This document shows positions 33,360 to 44,599 of a stretch of 64,000 nucleotides of DNA, in pieces. The translations under genes and the position numbers were made by a program. How positions within the stretch are numbered: position 1 is the stretch's first letter; each line of letters begins with the position of its first letter. The notes under the pieces are model-generated. The model was not told where the DNA came from, did not search any database, and was given only the letters and a program-made list of their open reading frames with translations. Origin of the DNA: Puccinia triticina. Its lineage: Eukaryota; Basidiomycota; Pucciniomycetes; Pucciniales; Pucciniaceae. Where the stretch lies: contig NC_070558.1 of NCBI RefSeq assembly GCF_026914185.1, positions 5,704,001 to 5,768,000 of the forward strand, read 5' to 3'.

Positions 33360-33910
33360 AGATAGTACCACAGATGAGCACGATGAATTAGAACTTAGCC
33401 GGTCTGGAGAGGGAGAGGAATGATCTTGTGAGCAGTAAGTTGCCGGCAAGGACAGAGAGTTTGCTACCCAACTCAAGCGGGACGGATGGCTCGCCCCTGC
33501 AGCTCTCGGCCTTGTTGATGACGTCGTCGTGGAGCAGGGAGGAGACGTGGATGAGCTCAGCAATCTCGGCGACCCGGCCTTCGGTGGGTAGGATTAAGGC
33601 CGGCTCTGGACAGGGATGAAGATGATGAGTTGTGGCTGGCTAGGGCTGGTGTCGTTGAGGATGTGGCTGGGCGAGATGGGCCGTTTGGAGTTGACTGGCG
33701 GTGGCGGAGGGTGCGGACCCCTGGGCAATGAGAGGCCGGAGATGCTTGCCCTGCTGAGGCGAGGGGAGGAAGCAGCTCGCGATTGAGTTGAGCTGTTGGT
33801 GGTCCGAGCCGACGAGTGCCCGGATGTTCTGCCTCAGCTGGCCGAGCTCGGCCACCAGCAGTGCAAACAGATTCACAATCATCTCCAGCAATTGGCTCAC
33901 CGTCCGAGGC
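33360..33910 (-). pseudogene. Polyprenyl diphosphate synthase fragment, copy 2
   Basis: Identical in content to 1450-2000: LRQNIRALVGSDHQQL, GKHLRPL, AEIAELIHVSSLLHDDVINK. Same frame breaks and the same DDVIN change, so the damage predates the duplication. Confidence 0.75.
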
Positions 33911-34102
33911 CAATGCTTGCTGCTGGCCGGGGGCTGCCTTTGGCTGAGTCGGGAGTTGTCAGAGAAGTCATCTGTTGGCTACATATGCTGCAGAGAAAAA
34001 TAAATAAAAACAAGAAAAGAAATGCTGTTAATCTATGTAGCATCAGGCGAACAGACTGACCTGTTTATATAAGCCAACCTCTTTGCAATCAAACGGCGGG
34101 TA

Positions 34103-34445
34103 TGTGTATACCAGGTCGGCAAGAGGGAAGTTCCTCCCGGCAAGCTGGTATGGGTATACCAGCTCGCCAAGAGGGACTCTCCTCTGGGCGAGCTGGTATA
34201 TATTTATACCAGCTCGCCCAGAGGGACTCTACTCCCGGCGAGCTGGTATGTGGATACCAGCTCGCCGAGAGGGACTCTACTCCCGGCGAGCTGGTATGGG
34301 TATACCAGCTCGCCAAGAGGGACTCTCCTCCCGGCGAGCTGGTATGGTGTATACCAGCTAGCCGAGACGGACTCTCCTCCCGGCGAGCTGGTATGGTGTA
34401 TACCAGCTCGCCAAGGGGAAAGTTCCTCCTGGCGAGCTGGCAGGG
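34103..34445. repeat. Palindromic satellite A, copy 2
   Basis: Same seven 48-bp hairpin units as at 2193-2535, with no visible unit gain or loss between copies. Confidence 0.92.
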
Positions 34446-35517
34446 CAACGGTTTGGAAGGCACCGCTCCCAATGAGGGTCCAGCCTCAAACACACCTCCA
34501 AAGTTTTTTGTAGACGACTTGAGCTGGTCATTGATCCTCCTGCCAAATCAAATGGGGCGCAGTGGCATACCCTGTTGGTTGAAGGTCCGAAACGCAAGGC
34601 GCTTGACACCGCGTACAGGAACCAGTTCAAGGTTACTTGTATTCCAAATCAACTTCACGCCCGAAACCTATCCCTTGGTGCAGGCGCCTGGGGAAGAACT
34701 TATATATCAGGCTCCCTGACTTCCTTTTTCCCCGGCGGCGGCTCCAGCTCCACTGTTGCATTTGTGCAGTTTGAGCAGACCCCGTCCTGTCCTCCTCCAC
34801 CTTTGCACTTGCAATAGGCCCAAGGGGAACAAAAATTTTTTTACTGCCCTGTTGCATTTGCACAGGTTTTTAACCCCCCCTCCATCAATTACAATTGTTT
34901 TTGACCTGAGGCGGACATTTTCCGCAATTGTGCACTGAGCATTTTTTTTGCCCCCTCCTGCCCTTGCAATTGCAACTGGCACGAGGGGGTTGAATCCTGC
35001 CCCTTTTCATTCCTGGTTCAGGAATTGGGGGGCAAGTCCAAGGCATTTATGTTTGGGGACTTTAAATTAATTTTCTTGCGGTATTAAGCGTAATATGCTG
35101 ATACCTGAGAAAATTGGAGGTTGGACGCAAGTGCCAATTTTCCATTTACAGGGGGATAAATTTTAAGCCCCTTTTCAGAAAATTTCAGGGGAAACCCTTG
35201 ATCCCAATTTCCACAAAAGTGTGGATTTAATATACTTAGATGATTCACTGAATTATTTGGATTTTTTGGCTGGTGGGAATATGGATTCCAGGTCCCCAAA
35301 TGACTGTACTTGTTCTTTTTATTGGTGGAATTTTTAAGCATACAGAGAAGCTTCAAAAAACTCCAAATAAATTCAGAGAGGACAATAATGAGCTTGTCTA
35401 TTGATTGGTCAAAGAATAATTCAAAAAAAGTTGCGCCCTTCGCAGTGCGCGAAGTGTTTGCAAACTTTGCGCACTGCACAGTGCGCGAAGAGCTTTTCGC
35501 AGTGCGCAAAGTAAGTC

Positions 35518-36595
35518 CGTTCATCAAGAGGATAAGATACTACATCAATGACCAGTCTATCCCGCTCGTCAAGAGGAGTACACTACCCTCTTTATGACCA
35601 GCGCAGATTGCATTGGAGGTAGTGTGTTCTGCTTTGGTCATCAAGGTGGGGGGGGGGGGTGTTCTGCTCCGCATGGCCGGTCCTTGAGTGTGAAACAAAC
35701 TGTAACGTTATCGGGGGGGGGGGGGGGGAGTGCCGTACTCCCCTCTATGACCAGTTTGTGCTGGTCATCGTAAGCAGAACACTGTCCTCTTGATGACCGG
35801 TGCAGGCTGGTCATCAAGAGCGTTCTGTATGTACTTCCCTGGATGGCCGCCACCGACCAAGTCATAGAGGGGAGCTAGTCTGTCCTGGAGGTGATATCAG
35901 GTGTGATGTGTAGATCTCCGACCGGAGGACATCGTTTTGAGAATCCTGAAGGAACCCTCGTGTTAATTAAGACTGGGGAAAAGTACAAATTTTCCTCCTA
36001 AACGGACATCTGGGAGGCTCCCAGAACCGACGGGAAGTACCAACAGCCGACATCTAGAAATAAATTGAGGCCGAGATTCGCGTTGGCCTTGGCGCCTTGG
36101 GTGTCAGCTACCGCCTGCTACCGCTCACTTCGTGTTGTGAAGTTACTGGGACGCAACTTGAAGTTTGCCTCGCTTTATATACTTATCTCCGAATCTGAAA
36201 TGTAAACCGTCGTGGTGCCATCAGATTGCATAAAACTACAAACCCGGTGCGACCCGGTAATCGGGAGTCTACCTAGTCAATGGAAACCGGTGCATGTTGC
36301 CGTGGGTTGTTGTTGGATCGGAAGGGTACGAAAGGATAGCCTCTGCGGCGTTTGGGAGCCAAGGGTCTTGTGCTTACTCAATTTTGATGTTGGGGGTATC
36401 AACAACCACTCTGAAACACCTTGAAAGTCGACTTCGGTCGCACGGCAGTTGCTAGGCCAATCGATCACTTCTTTCAATTAATATTTCACCATCGCAACGA
36501 TTTACGGTGGACCCCAGTGCGTGAGTTTCTTACAACCTTGTCTCCCAAGATCTCACCAGCACGAAGATAAAAAAGAAATCTCAGAAACAGCAAAA
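35518..36595. other. Non-coding flank, copy 2
   Basis: Matches 3608-4698. The main G-tract is 16 instead of 28 bases and the first is 12 instead of 13; otherwise the same satellite C remnants and no gene. Confidence 0.6.
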
Positions 36596-37834
36596 ATGAT
36601 CGCTTCTAAACTTTTTTTCATTCTGATCAGCTTCCTAGCTCATAGCTCTCTATACAGCGCCCAGTCTTGGAAGTGCGGGGGCGGTGCAGGGATTCCAACC
36701 CGGAGCCTTTGTGAACAGTATGCTTCTTCTTTTTGAATTTTCTCCTCCCTGTGACTTGCGTTCAAGGAATCATCACCATATTAGGGGGGTTCACGTTGCA
36801 AAAAAAGCAATGCTGATTTTGTCTGCTCATGCACCTGTCAGTAAGGTTTATGCCTTGCAGATTGCTTCCAAAGGGGAGCTGCCCAGCCAAACCTTTTTGC
36901 TTTCTCAGGATTTTCAAAAGCTGCACCTGCTGGTTTTGGTGGCTGATTTGCAAAATCAGCCTTACGTGAACCCCCCTATTATCTCAATCTTGGGGGTTTT
37001 GGCTTACATACTCTTGATGTGTTCTGAATATTGATCTGAAACAGAGCATACAAGAGTATTAATTATACTCAAGGTGGGATCACTGGGGGTGAAACAAAGA
37101 TTTATGCCAATTTGGGAGACTGCCTTGTAAGTCATTGAATTTTGTGGTGTTTTTCTGTTTCAAATATGTAAGAATAAGCAAATCAACTAATGTTAATTTT
37201 GCTTTTCCATCAGGTTGTTGTTAAATCCACTAACCCAGGGTGAGTAAATCTTCCTCTTCTAACTAATTCAAACACTCTAAATTAATCAAAAGGCATTTAT
37301 TGATGGAGCTTCAAATTTCCTCACTTACCAGTGCTGCCATGCAGCAAGACATAGAATCTGCCTTCCGTGAAATGTTTGACCAATGTCAGGTATCTCAGTA
37401 TTCTGTATGTACTTATATTACTTGATGTGGATGATTCTCTTGCCCTGGGGCCTGCTATCTGACCAGATTGAGGATTCAATTCTTGTAGGGCACATACAAT
37501 GTAAAACAAACCTTTACTGTTGAAGTTTTTTTCATTGCACATGATGATGTTCTGTTTGGTAGCGACATGCAACTTGGAACTCCAGCCTGTAAGAAAAGTA
37601 AATTTATTTTTACAAATGGTTTGATTAAACCAGAGGATTGCATAAGGTTTGTTGTTTGTTTGTTCAAATAGAACATCAATAAATTCCCTGCTGCTTTGCA
37701 TCTGATTGCCCTTTGTTGGATGATTAGTGCAATCAGTAAGTTGAACCTAGGTCAAGCAACTTTAGGCGTAAAGGCAGGACCGTTTTCAGGAGGGCTTGTT
37801 GAATTTGGATATGGAACATGTTTTGTAAGTAAAT
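36596..37834 (+). CDS. Small secreted protein gene, multi-exon (copy 2)
   Basis: Same as the gene at 4699-5937: signal peptide with LFFILISFLAH, SAQSWKCGG after it, then small exons (about 37074-37126, 37214-37239 and 37332-37389) with GT/AG borders and a last block ending GYGTCF before GTAAGT. I see no difference between copies that would make one intact and the other broken. Unrecognised family; the signal peptide and Cys residues suggest an effector-like secreted protein, possibly a pseudogene. Confidence 0.55.
36783..36977. mobile_element. 195-bp MITE in first intron (copy 2)
   Basis: Same element as 4886-5080, termini AGGGGGGTTCACGT and ACGTGAACCCCCCT. Confidence 0.8.
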
Positions 37835-38836
37835 CTTTTCCAAAAATGAAAATAAAAAGATATCACATGAAGAAATGTTCTAATAATTCATATTGGGTCA
37901 AAGTGATGCTGATAAAAAATCTAAAACTGTTCATATAAATAGATTTCGGTTGACCCAATCAATGAATTACCCATCACGCTGTCAGTGTTTTATCACAATT
38001 TTCTACATGATTAGTACAAAGTGCACCACATCTGATTATCACTGAATTTTATCTACTATTGTATGTCTGTGGAGCAGAGATGCCATAATATTAACCAATA
38101 TGGTGAAATTAATAACAAATAAGTGCAATCAAGATGTGAGTAGAATTCAAGTTGATCTGAATAAATGAATAAGCATTGACATTCAATGATTGTCCCAGAA
38201 AGGTGTAGTTTTAAATACTGGTGGTAGCTATGGTTTGAATTCAAAGGTATTCATAGAAACAGGTTTCAATCCATCTTGAAATGTATAAAGTTCTCTGCCT
38301 TAGAAATACAATTTTGCTTTGCCTATTTACACACACCAACACTAGTTAGTTATGATATGATGTACTACTAGAGGCCAAGGCGGCTTTGCCACTGCAAATA
38401 CAAAGTCCAAGCCTGTCTTTTCCCCTGATTGAGGACAGCATGGAGACCATATATATGGACTGCAATCCCCCTCCTCAGTAACTCCCATTCCAGTGTGATG
38501 ATTTAGTCTCAATTTTGATTTCCATCTCAAGAGGACGACTTTGCTCACTGAGCCTAGATACCAATATATCATACATGTCTCTGAGCCATGGTCAATCTAT
38601 GCTCCCAGCTTTGAGAGGAGGGGGAGTGTCTTTGGACCCAAATTGCCTTTGAGGAGGCTGAGGCGGCCTCAGGGCCAAGAAAGACATGGTTGGGGGGCGA
38701 TGGGCAGGACAGTTGAGAGAACAGGTAACGCGGAGAGATCATTGGAACAGTTGAGGGTGGCAGCAGCCTGTTCGCCGCGGTGACGGCGACTGTGGGGAGG
38801 GAACAGCATCGCGCTGGGGCTGGCAGGTGGATGGCG

Positions 38837-39386
38837 AGGTATTCGGCGGGGAGAATTTGAGCCAGCCGTAGAGCAGGTGGAGCTAGATCTGGAGCTCGCC
38901 GCGACGGCTGATTGTCCGGAGCAATAAGGGATCAAAGACCATCTTGAGCAGCAGCTTGCTCTCGGGCTCCTGCGCAATCGGCTTCACCATGTCGCCAACA
39001 GTTATGTAGCTCATCTGCCCCTTCCACAGCCCAATCAGCGGCAGGATTTCCCGGGAGAGATCTGATACCTCTTCTGCTCCACTTCCCCCGCCCTCTGTCC
39101 CCGGATCTTCCTCAAGATCTCATTGTCTGTAGGCCCGTTTAGCAAGATCCTCAAACCGGCCGACCAGAGGAGTGAACAGGGTCCAATCAAAGCCTGCACT
39201 GGCCTCAATAGACATCAGGAGCTGCTCGACCTCCACACTGTTCAACAATTCCTCCTTCCCCAGTCTGTTATAGATCTTGGAATAGAAATGCGACCTACAG
39301 AGTCATGGAGATGTGTGGGGGCTCTCAACAGGTCATTGTTCCCCTGCCAGCCCCGGAAGCTGGCCAGGATCCATTTGCAGCCGATG
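38837..39386 (-). pseudogene. Captured host gene fragment, distal part (copy 2)
   Basis: Copy of 6940-7489. Same reading (IGCKWILASFRGWQGN, KIYNRLGKEELLNSV, GFDWTLFTPLVGRFEDL) and same breaks. Not recognised. Confidence 0.5.
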
Positions 39387-39388
39387 TA

Positions 39389-40668
39389 AAGTGGGTCATC
39401 TAATGTTTTTGGCACCACATTTTTGAATGCAGAAGCTCAGGCCACAGCCTTCAAGTCATGAGATTGGCTACAGGGGTGAAAAATAGGTTCCTAAGAATGA
39501 TTATGAAATAAAAAAAAGTAAAAATAAAAAAATGAAAAAATGAAAAAATGAAAAAGGTGGAATTTTTTATAATTTCTTGCAAATTTCTCAGAATGTTCAT
39601 TACTGTTCAAACAAAGGGGGAAAAATTAGAGAGCACAGTATGGTATGCAACAAGAATGATAAAAAATGAAAACTTTTGGAACCATTGCCAATGATTTTTA
39701 TTGGATCAAATAAATTGAGTCAAATTAGTGGTGATTTGGGCTACAGTCCCTGACTAACTTAACTAAGTCCCTCTATTGGAGGGGGGACGCCGTCCCGCAG
39801 GGACCCTCCAAAGGAGGGACTTATGCACTATGTCGACCCCGTGGCAGTAAAGAATTAGAAAAATGATCTTTTTCAATCCTCTCTGGACGCGCCATTTGTC
39901 ACCAGGCAATAAAACTTTGGGCAAGCAAAATGTGCACAACATCATGGAGTTTCTTTGTACATATTTTACAAATTTTTTGGGGCCTTGGGTGCCCCATGAA
40001 GTCCTTTTTTGTGACTGACAAGTGTCCACTTCATCGTGCATTCCACATTTTGCACTGTACAGAATCTGAAATTGATAATGTTACAACTATGATTTCAGCT
40101 CAACCAGAGGAGTTGAGGATGAGAAAAAATAGTAGAAAGAAGGGGACAGCTTAAGCCATCCCAGAAATGTAAATTAGAAAAAAAAAGGTTCAGAAACTCA
40201 TGCGGGAGATTGGTTTTAAAAAAGTCCCCACCAAAATGCCTAATTCTCTACTGCCGCGGGGTCGACATAGCGCGTAAGTCCCTCCTTCGGAGTTTGCTTC
40301 GCTCCCCCGAGGAGGGAATTAGCTAAGTTAGAGTCCCTGAGTTCAAATGAAATTGGTTGGTGACCCATCCACCCAAAAAATCATTGAAAATGGTTTCAAA
40401 ATTTTTCATTTTTTATCATTCTTGTTGTATGCCATACTTTGCTCTCAAATTTTCCCTCCTTGGTTTGAACAGTAATGAACATTTGAGAAATTTGCAAGAA
40501 ATTAAAAAAATTTCACATTTTTCATTTTTTTCATTTTTACTTTTTTTATTTCATAATCATTCTGAGGAACCTATTTTCCACCCCTGTAGCCAATCTCATG
40601 ACTTAAAGGCTGTGGCCTGAGCTTCTGCATTCATGAATGTGGTGCCAAAAACATTAGATGACCCACTG
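39389..40668. mobile_element. Mariner-like long-TIR element (copy 2)
   Basis: Copy of 7492-8763, TA-flanked, with the MULE-type MITE at 39754-40331 nested in it. Confidence 0.8.
39754..40331. mobile_element. MULE-type MITE (copy 2)
   Basis: Copy of 7849-8426 with the same 9-bp AGTCCCTGA duplication. Confidence 0.87.
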
Positions 40669-40670
40669 TA

Positions 40671-40915
40671 CACCTTGGCCAGCTGTTCAAGACCCTTCAT
40701 CCCCACGTTCATCTTGGCCCGACTCAAGCCCCCCCGCCAACAACACTGATCAGTCTGCTGCGTTCAAAGCCGTCAAACACCCCCCCCCCCCCCAATCCGC
40801 TGAAAATACGCCTTCAGGACAACCACCTGTTTCTTGGACAGGGAAAGTTGACGGAAGTCATGGCAGCATTTGCTCAACTCAAACAGCCAGTTGAAAAGCG
40901 CCTCCATCTTTGCCG
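40671..40915 (-). pseudogene. Captured host gene fragment, proximal part (copy 2)
   Basis: Copy of 8766-9010 (EALFNWLFELSKCCHDF, KAYFQRI, GMKGLEQLAKVY), differing in the length of the C/G run near 40780-40792. Confidence 0.5.
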
Positions 40916-41534
40916 CGGCAGGGGCGTTGGTGTGGTGTTTGCAAGGATACAGTGGGCGGTGCGTTGGCGAGGATACGGTGTGCGCGACGGCAAGGCGGCT
41001 ACCAAGTCACAGTCTGACAGGCAAAGGGTTGCTGAGCTTGAATATTTAAGTCTTCGCCGCGGCAGGTGTGGGCGTTGGTGTGGTGTTTGCAAGGATACAG
41101 TGGGTGTGGCGTTGGCGAGGATACAGTGTGCGCGACACCAAGGCGGCTGATGAGTCACAGTCTGACAAGCAAAGGTTTTCTGAGCTTGAATATTCAAGGA
41201 GGGGAGGGTTGGTGTCTATTGTCCCCCCAGGGGTTCCGGTTTTGTCCGCCCCCTCCCTGGAAGCCCCCTAGTTGCTTGATTAGGCCCCTCCTTGACGGCT
41301 CTTTCACAGAGTCTTTCACAACCGGCCCTTTTTTGCTTGTTGCTTTGGCACAGCTGGAGGGTCATCCATAGGGCCTTTGGGTCTTTGGAGATATTTTCAA
41401 TGGCTGCCTGTATTGTTCAAATTGTGTGCTCTTCTGTTGTGTTCTTTTTTTAATTAAAAGTACGCCAAAACTTAGATCTAGGTTTCCACGTTTGTGTGGA
41501 TTTAATAAACTTGGATTGGATGTTTTTCATATCA

Positions 41535-44339
41535 CTAGAGTACAGGGCGGCTCCGCCGCTGCAGAGCTCAGGAGCCCATCTCAAATCTTTCACTCTTGTG
41601 TTCATGCTTTTGTAGTCTGAATGTTTGTCTATTAGAAGGTTCTGAGATATTTATCATTTAGGTCAATTTGCATGTAATTGTTTCAAGTGAATCTGTGGCT
41701 TTAACAAACTTAGACTTAGGGAGGATTTTATACAGGAATGCATGATAAATGAAATATATGACAAAAGCTTCCTCTATATGAAGCCAGGGAAATTTGATCC
41801 CACCCAGACCTCAACTTCCATGAGAATGCATTCCTACTTTGCACTTAAATTAACAACCCTTGCAGACCCAAAAGGGATCTGTAACACAAATTTTTGTTTG
41901 GGATTGCTAATCCAAACTTTGCCCTTCCATTTCAATCTGAAATGGAGCATAGCTCTGCATTTGTCAAATTGTGAAATTTGTAATCTGCAGGCCACCAATA
42001 TAGAAAGTCCACTTGGCCAAGTTTTTCCTTTTGAATTTACCCTCTCTGAATTCTACACATGTGGAATGATGGCCTGAACAGACTGAACACCATTGCAACA
42101 GGCAGTCAGATTGAATTTGAACATCCAAAAAATGAAGATAACTTGGAATTATTTTTTTGTTCTGATGGAGACCAAGGTAACAAGATCAAGATGTAGAGAA
42201 GGGAAGAGATGAAGAGGGAATTGATCTGTTTCAAGACAATTGGAGGAGTTGAAGGAGGTCCGTTCAAGACTTTTTTTTGACAAAGTTTGACAGGTTTATC
42301 TGTGGGCAAAAACTATGTAATGAATCAAGTGATGTATGAGTGTTTCCCGCTCCAAGGGAACAATTTGTGGGAGCGGCCGGAGGAAAGGAATTGAAATGAG
42401 GGCCTAAGCTTTCAAGAGTCATGTAAGCCTGCTTTTCTAAGCGGAGATTGCTTTTTGTCAGCCACGGATGAGGAGGGTTTCATGGCGAAGCTCTGGCGGT
42501 CAAGGACAATTTGGATAGCTGCGAGACAGGTTTTTCAGCCAGGCAGCGAGTCAACCAAAACACTTACTCAAAAGCAAGATCAAAGCCGACGTGCGGGCAA
42601 ACCCACCCAGCCACTGAAGTCCGCCGGTGCCTCCTCCTTGCTTGGTTTGGCAACCGTGGTGGCCTTGTCTGGTGGGATGATGGTCCTCACTTGTTTGGCG
42701 GTAGCCTTGGGCGTTGGCGGGGAAAATGGAGAAGCTGCTTAGTGCGTTTCCAAGGACTCTCTCAATCAAACATCCAGACGATTATGTATGAGAGTCGATG
42801 AACTCCTTCCTGGATCAATCAAAGCAACACATGAACACCCAAGGACCCGCAAAATCAAGAGGGAGAGAGAGAGAGGAGACAAGACGGACCTGGCAGGGAG
42901 CTGGGCCCACAAGGGGTCACAGCTGTGGGGCTGGAGTTTGAAGTTTTTGAGCAGGTCGCAGAAGCATTTGCTGTTGGAATGGAAGCGGTCGTAGTCGGCC
43001 GGACAGTGGGAGGAGGGCGGCTGGAAGTAGCCCACATTGTCCCAGCAATGGACCTTCTCGCGGGGGAGGAAGAGGGCGGCGGCAATCGAGTGGATTGGCC
43101 CCTTGGCCCATCGCTTGTAGTAGATCCCGCCGGCCCGGTCGACGTGGCCGAAGAACTTCGCGTAGTTCGCCGAGCGCCAGAAGCGCAAGTCCACCATCTC
43201 CAGCTGGCCCTCACACCCAAATCACCCCAGACATTGTCAGTCCATCTATACTCCATATGCTGCTAAAGTGAGACTTTAGGCAGTATGTGGGCCTACATAC
43301 CGAATGAGGAAAATGAGTCAGTGAAAAGTAGGTGAGGGGAATAGAGAACGGACTCAACAGTGATGGCTTGGTTGGCTAGCAGGGCCCAATCTACTCCTGG
43401 AACCACCCGTTGGTTTTGATATCTTGGATGTGCCCTTTCAGGTTTTCAATTAGCTGCTTGAAGTGGTCGAGGACAAGCAGGCGGGAGATGAGTTCAATGG
43501 ATGTGGGGTGGAAGCTGTTGCAGTAAACTGTAACGGAAACCAGGATTATGGAGAATAGTCAATATGCAGGAAGCCTTGCAAGACTTACAGCTTAAGGGTT
43601 CACAGCTGGACCCGTACCGCCATTGTAATTGACAACATGTGCAGCGCCTCCCAAATAGGGCCGTTTGATTGGAGCTGAATCCGTCAGTTGTGTGTTTCAT
43701 CGTGGCAGAACGTGATACATAATCTGATTTCAATTTCCGCATCTGCTTGGAATGGCCCAGGCAGTGGCGCGGCAGTACTGGTTGTGATGGCCACGGGGTG
43801 GCTTCTGAAGGTCTTCTGAGGTGGATCGCATGCTCACGGCTGTCGAGCTGGCAGGGGTGGTGGCTGTGACTTGAGCTTATGAAGGAAGGGACATGTGATC
43901 TGATGAATCCCCAGGCGACGTGAGATGCTGCACTTCCAGCTATCCGTTGTCCTCACCCCTCCGCTGTTGCATTTGCGCAGTCCGAGGGGCAAAGAGTGGG
44001 CCCCCCACGGGTCTGCAGCCTTTGCTGCAGGCCGGGGGCCTTCATGTCCAACCTTTTTGACCCACGCGCTTGACGCGGGCTGGAGGTTGAGCCTGGGCGT
44101 ACAGCACTGCTGATGTTGGAAGGCTAGGTTGAATTTTAGATAAATTTCTTTTATTGGTATCATTGTCTAGTCTGGTTGATTTTTTTTGTTGTTGATGAGA
44201 CATTGTTTCACTTTTTTTTCACATTTGTACCTTGGGGAAACCCTTGAATTTTTTTTTGTTGATTTGGTGAGTTTACAGGGGGAACCCTTGATCTTAATTT
44301 TTTCAATTGTGTAAAAACTGTGTCTTTAATAAACTTGGA
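41535..44339 (-). mobile_element. Helitron H3, full length
   Basis: The 3' end at 41535 (CTAGAGTACAGGGCGGC) follows A. The 5' end at 44339 (minus-strand TCCAAGTTTATTAAAGACAC) precedes T. The 5' subterminal part shows two GGGAAACCCTTGA-type motifs and the CTGTTGCATTTGCGCAGTCC block common to the family. 2,805 bp. Carries the GT15 fragment. Confidence 0.9.
42890..43203 (-). pseudogene. GT15 alpha-1,2-mannosyltransferase fragment, copy 2
   Basis: Same exon-like piece as 10985-11298 (DLRFWRSANYAKFF, AGGIYYKRWAKGPIHS, NVGYFQPPSSHCP). In this copy the sequence continues past 43481 into the rest of Helitron H3, where no further mannosyltransferase exons were recognised. Confidence 0.85.
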
Positions 44340-44599
44340 TAACTTTCCAGAATTACATCTTTTGCCTGTTATTTTCAACAGTAATGATTTATGTTGTGCC
44401 TTGCGGGTGTCAAAACAGGTCTGTTTTTCTAGGACAGTTAGCGGTATGGTATTACAGATAATGTCAGCAGGCTACGCAGCGCAAGCCAGCCTAACACATA
44501 TAAAAACAATTATCTAAGTTTATTAAAACTAGTTTCACCAAAAATAAATTCAAGGGTTTCCCCTATATACAAGAAATCACAAAAAAATCCAAGTTTATT

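Larger units (their letters stand above)
30520..35240 (-). mobile_element. Helitron H1, full length
   Basis: The 3' end at 30520 (plus-strand CTAGAGGACAAGGCGGC, hairpin GCGGC/GCCGC) follows A. The 5' end at 35240 (minus-strand TCTAAGTATATTAAATCC) precedes T. Length 4,721 bp. It contains a perfect 55-bp hairpin, a Harbinger-like MITE, the polyprenyl synthase fragment and palindromic satellite A. The right half (from 32856) is repeated at 946-3330. Confidence 0.92.
30082..35517. mobile_element. Foldback element with Helitron H1 inserted at its centre
   Basis: The left arm (30082 to about 30345) begins GACTTACTTCGCGCACTG and the right arm (35241-35517) ends AGTGCGCAAAGTAAGTC, its near complement, with matching interiors (TTGACCAATCAATAGACAAG and complement). 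Helitron H1 occupies 30520-35240. Without it the two arms face each other as ...TTTATCA/TGATTCAC..., and GTGAATCAT in the left arm pairs with ATGATTCAC across the join. Confidence 0.85.
38368..41515 (-). mobile_element. Helitron H2 (copy 2)
   Basis: Same termini as 6471-9610, with A at 38367 and T at 41516. It is 8 bp longer because of an additional AAAATGA-type repeat near 39540 and a changed C-run near 40780. Confidence 0.87.
32856..43481 (+). repeat. 10.6 kb direct repeat, copy 2
   Basis: Second copy of 946-11576. Here both interrupted elements are complete: Helitron H1 continues leftward to 30520 and Helitron H3 continues rightward to 44339. This copy therefore looks like the ancestral arrangement and copy 1 the derived or truncated one. 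Confidence 0.97.
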
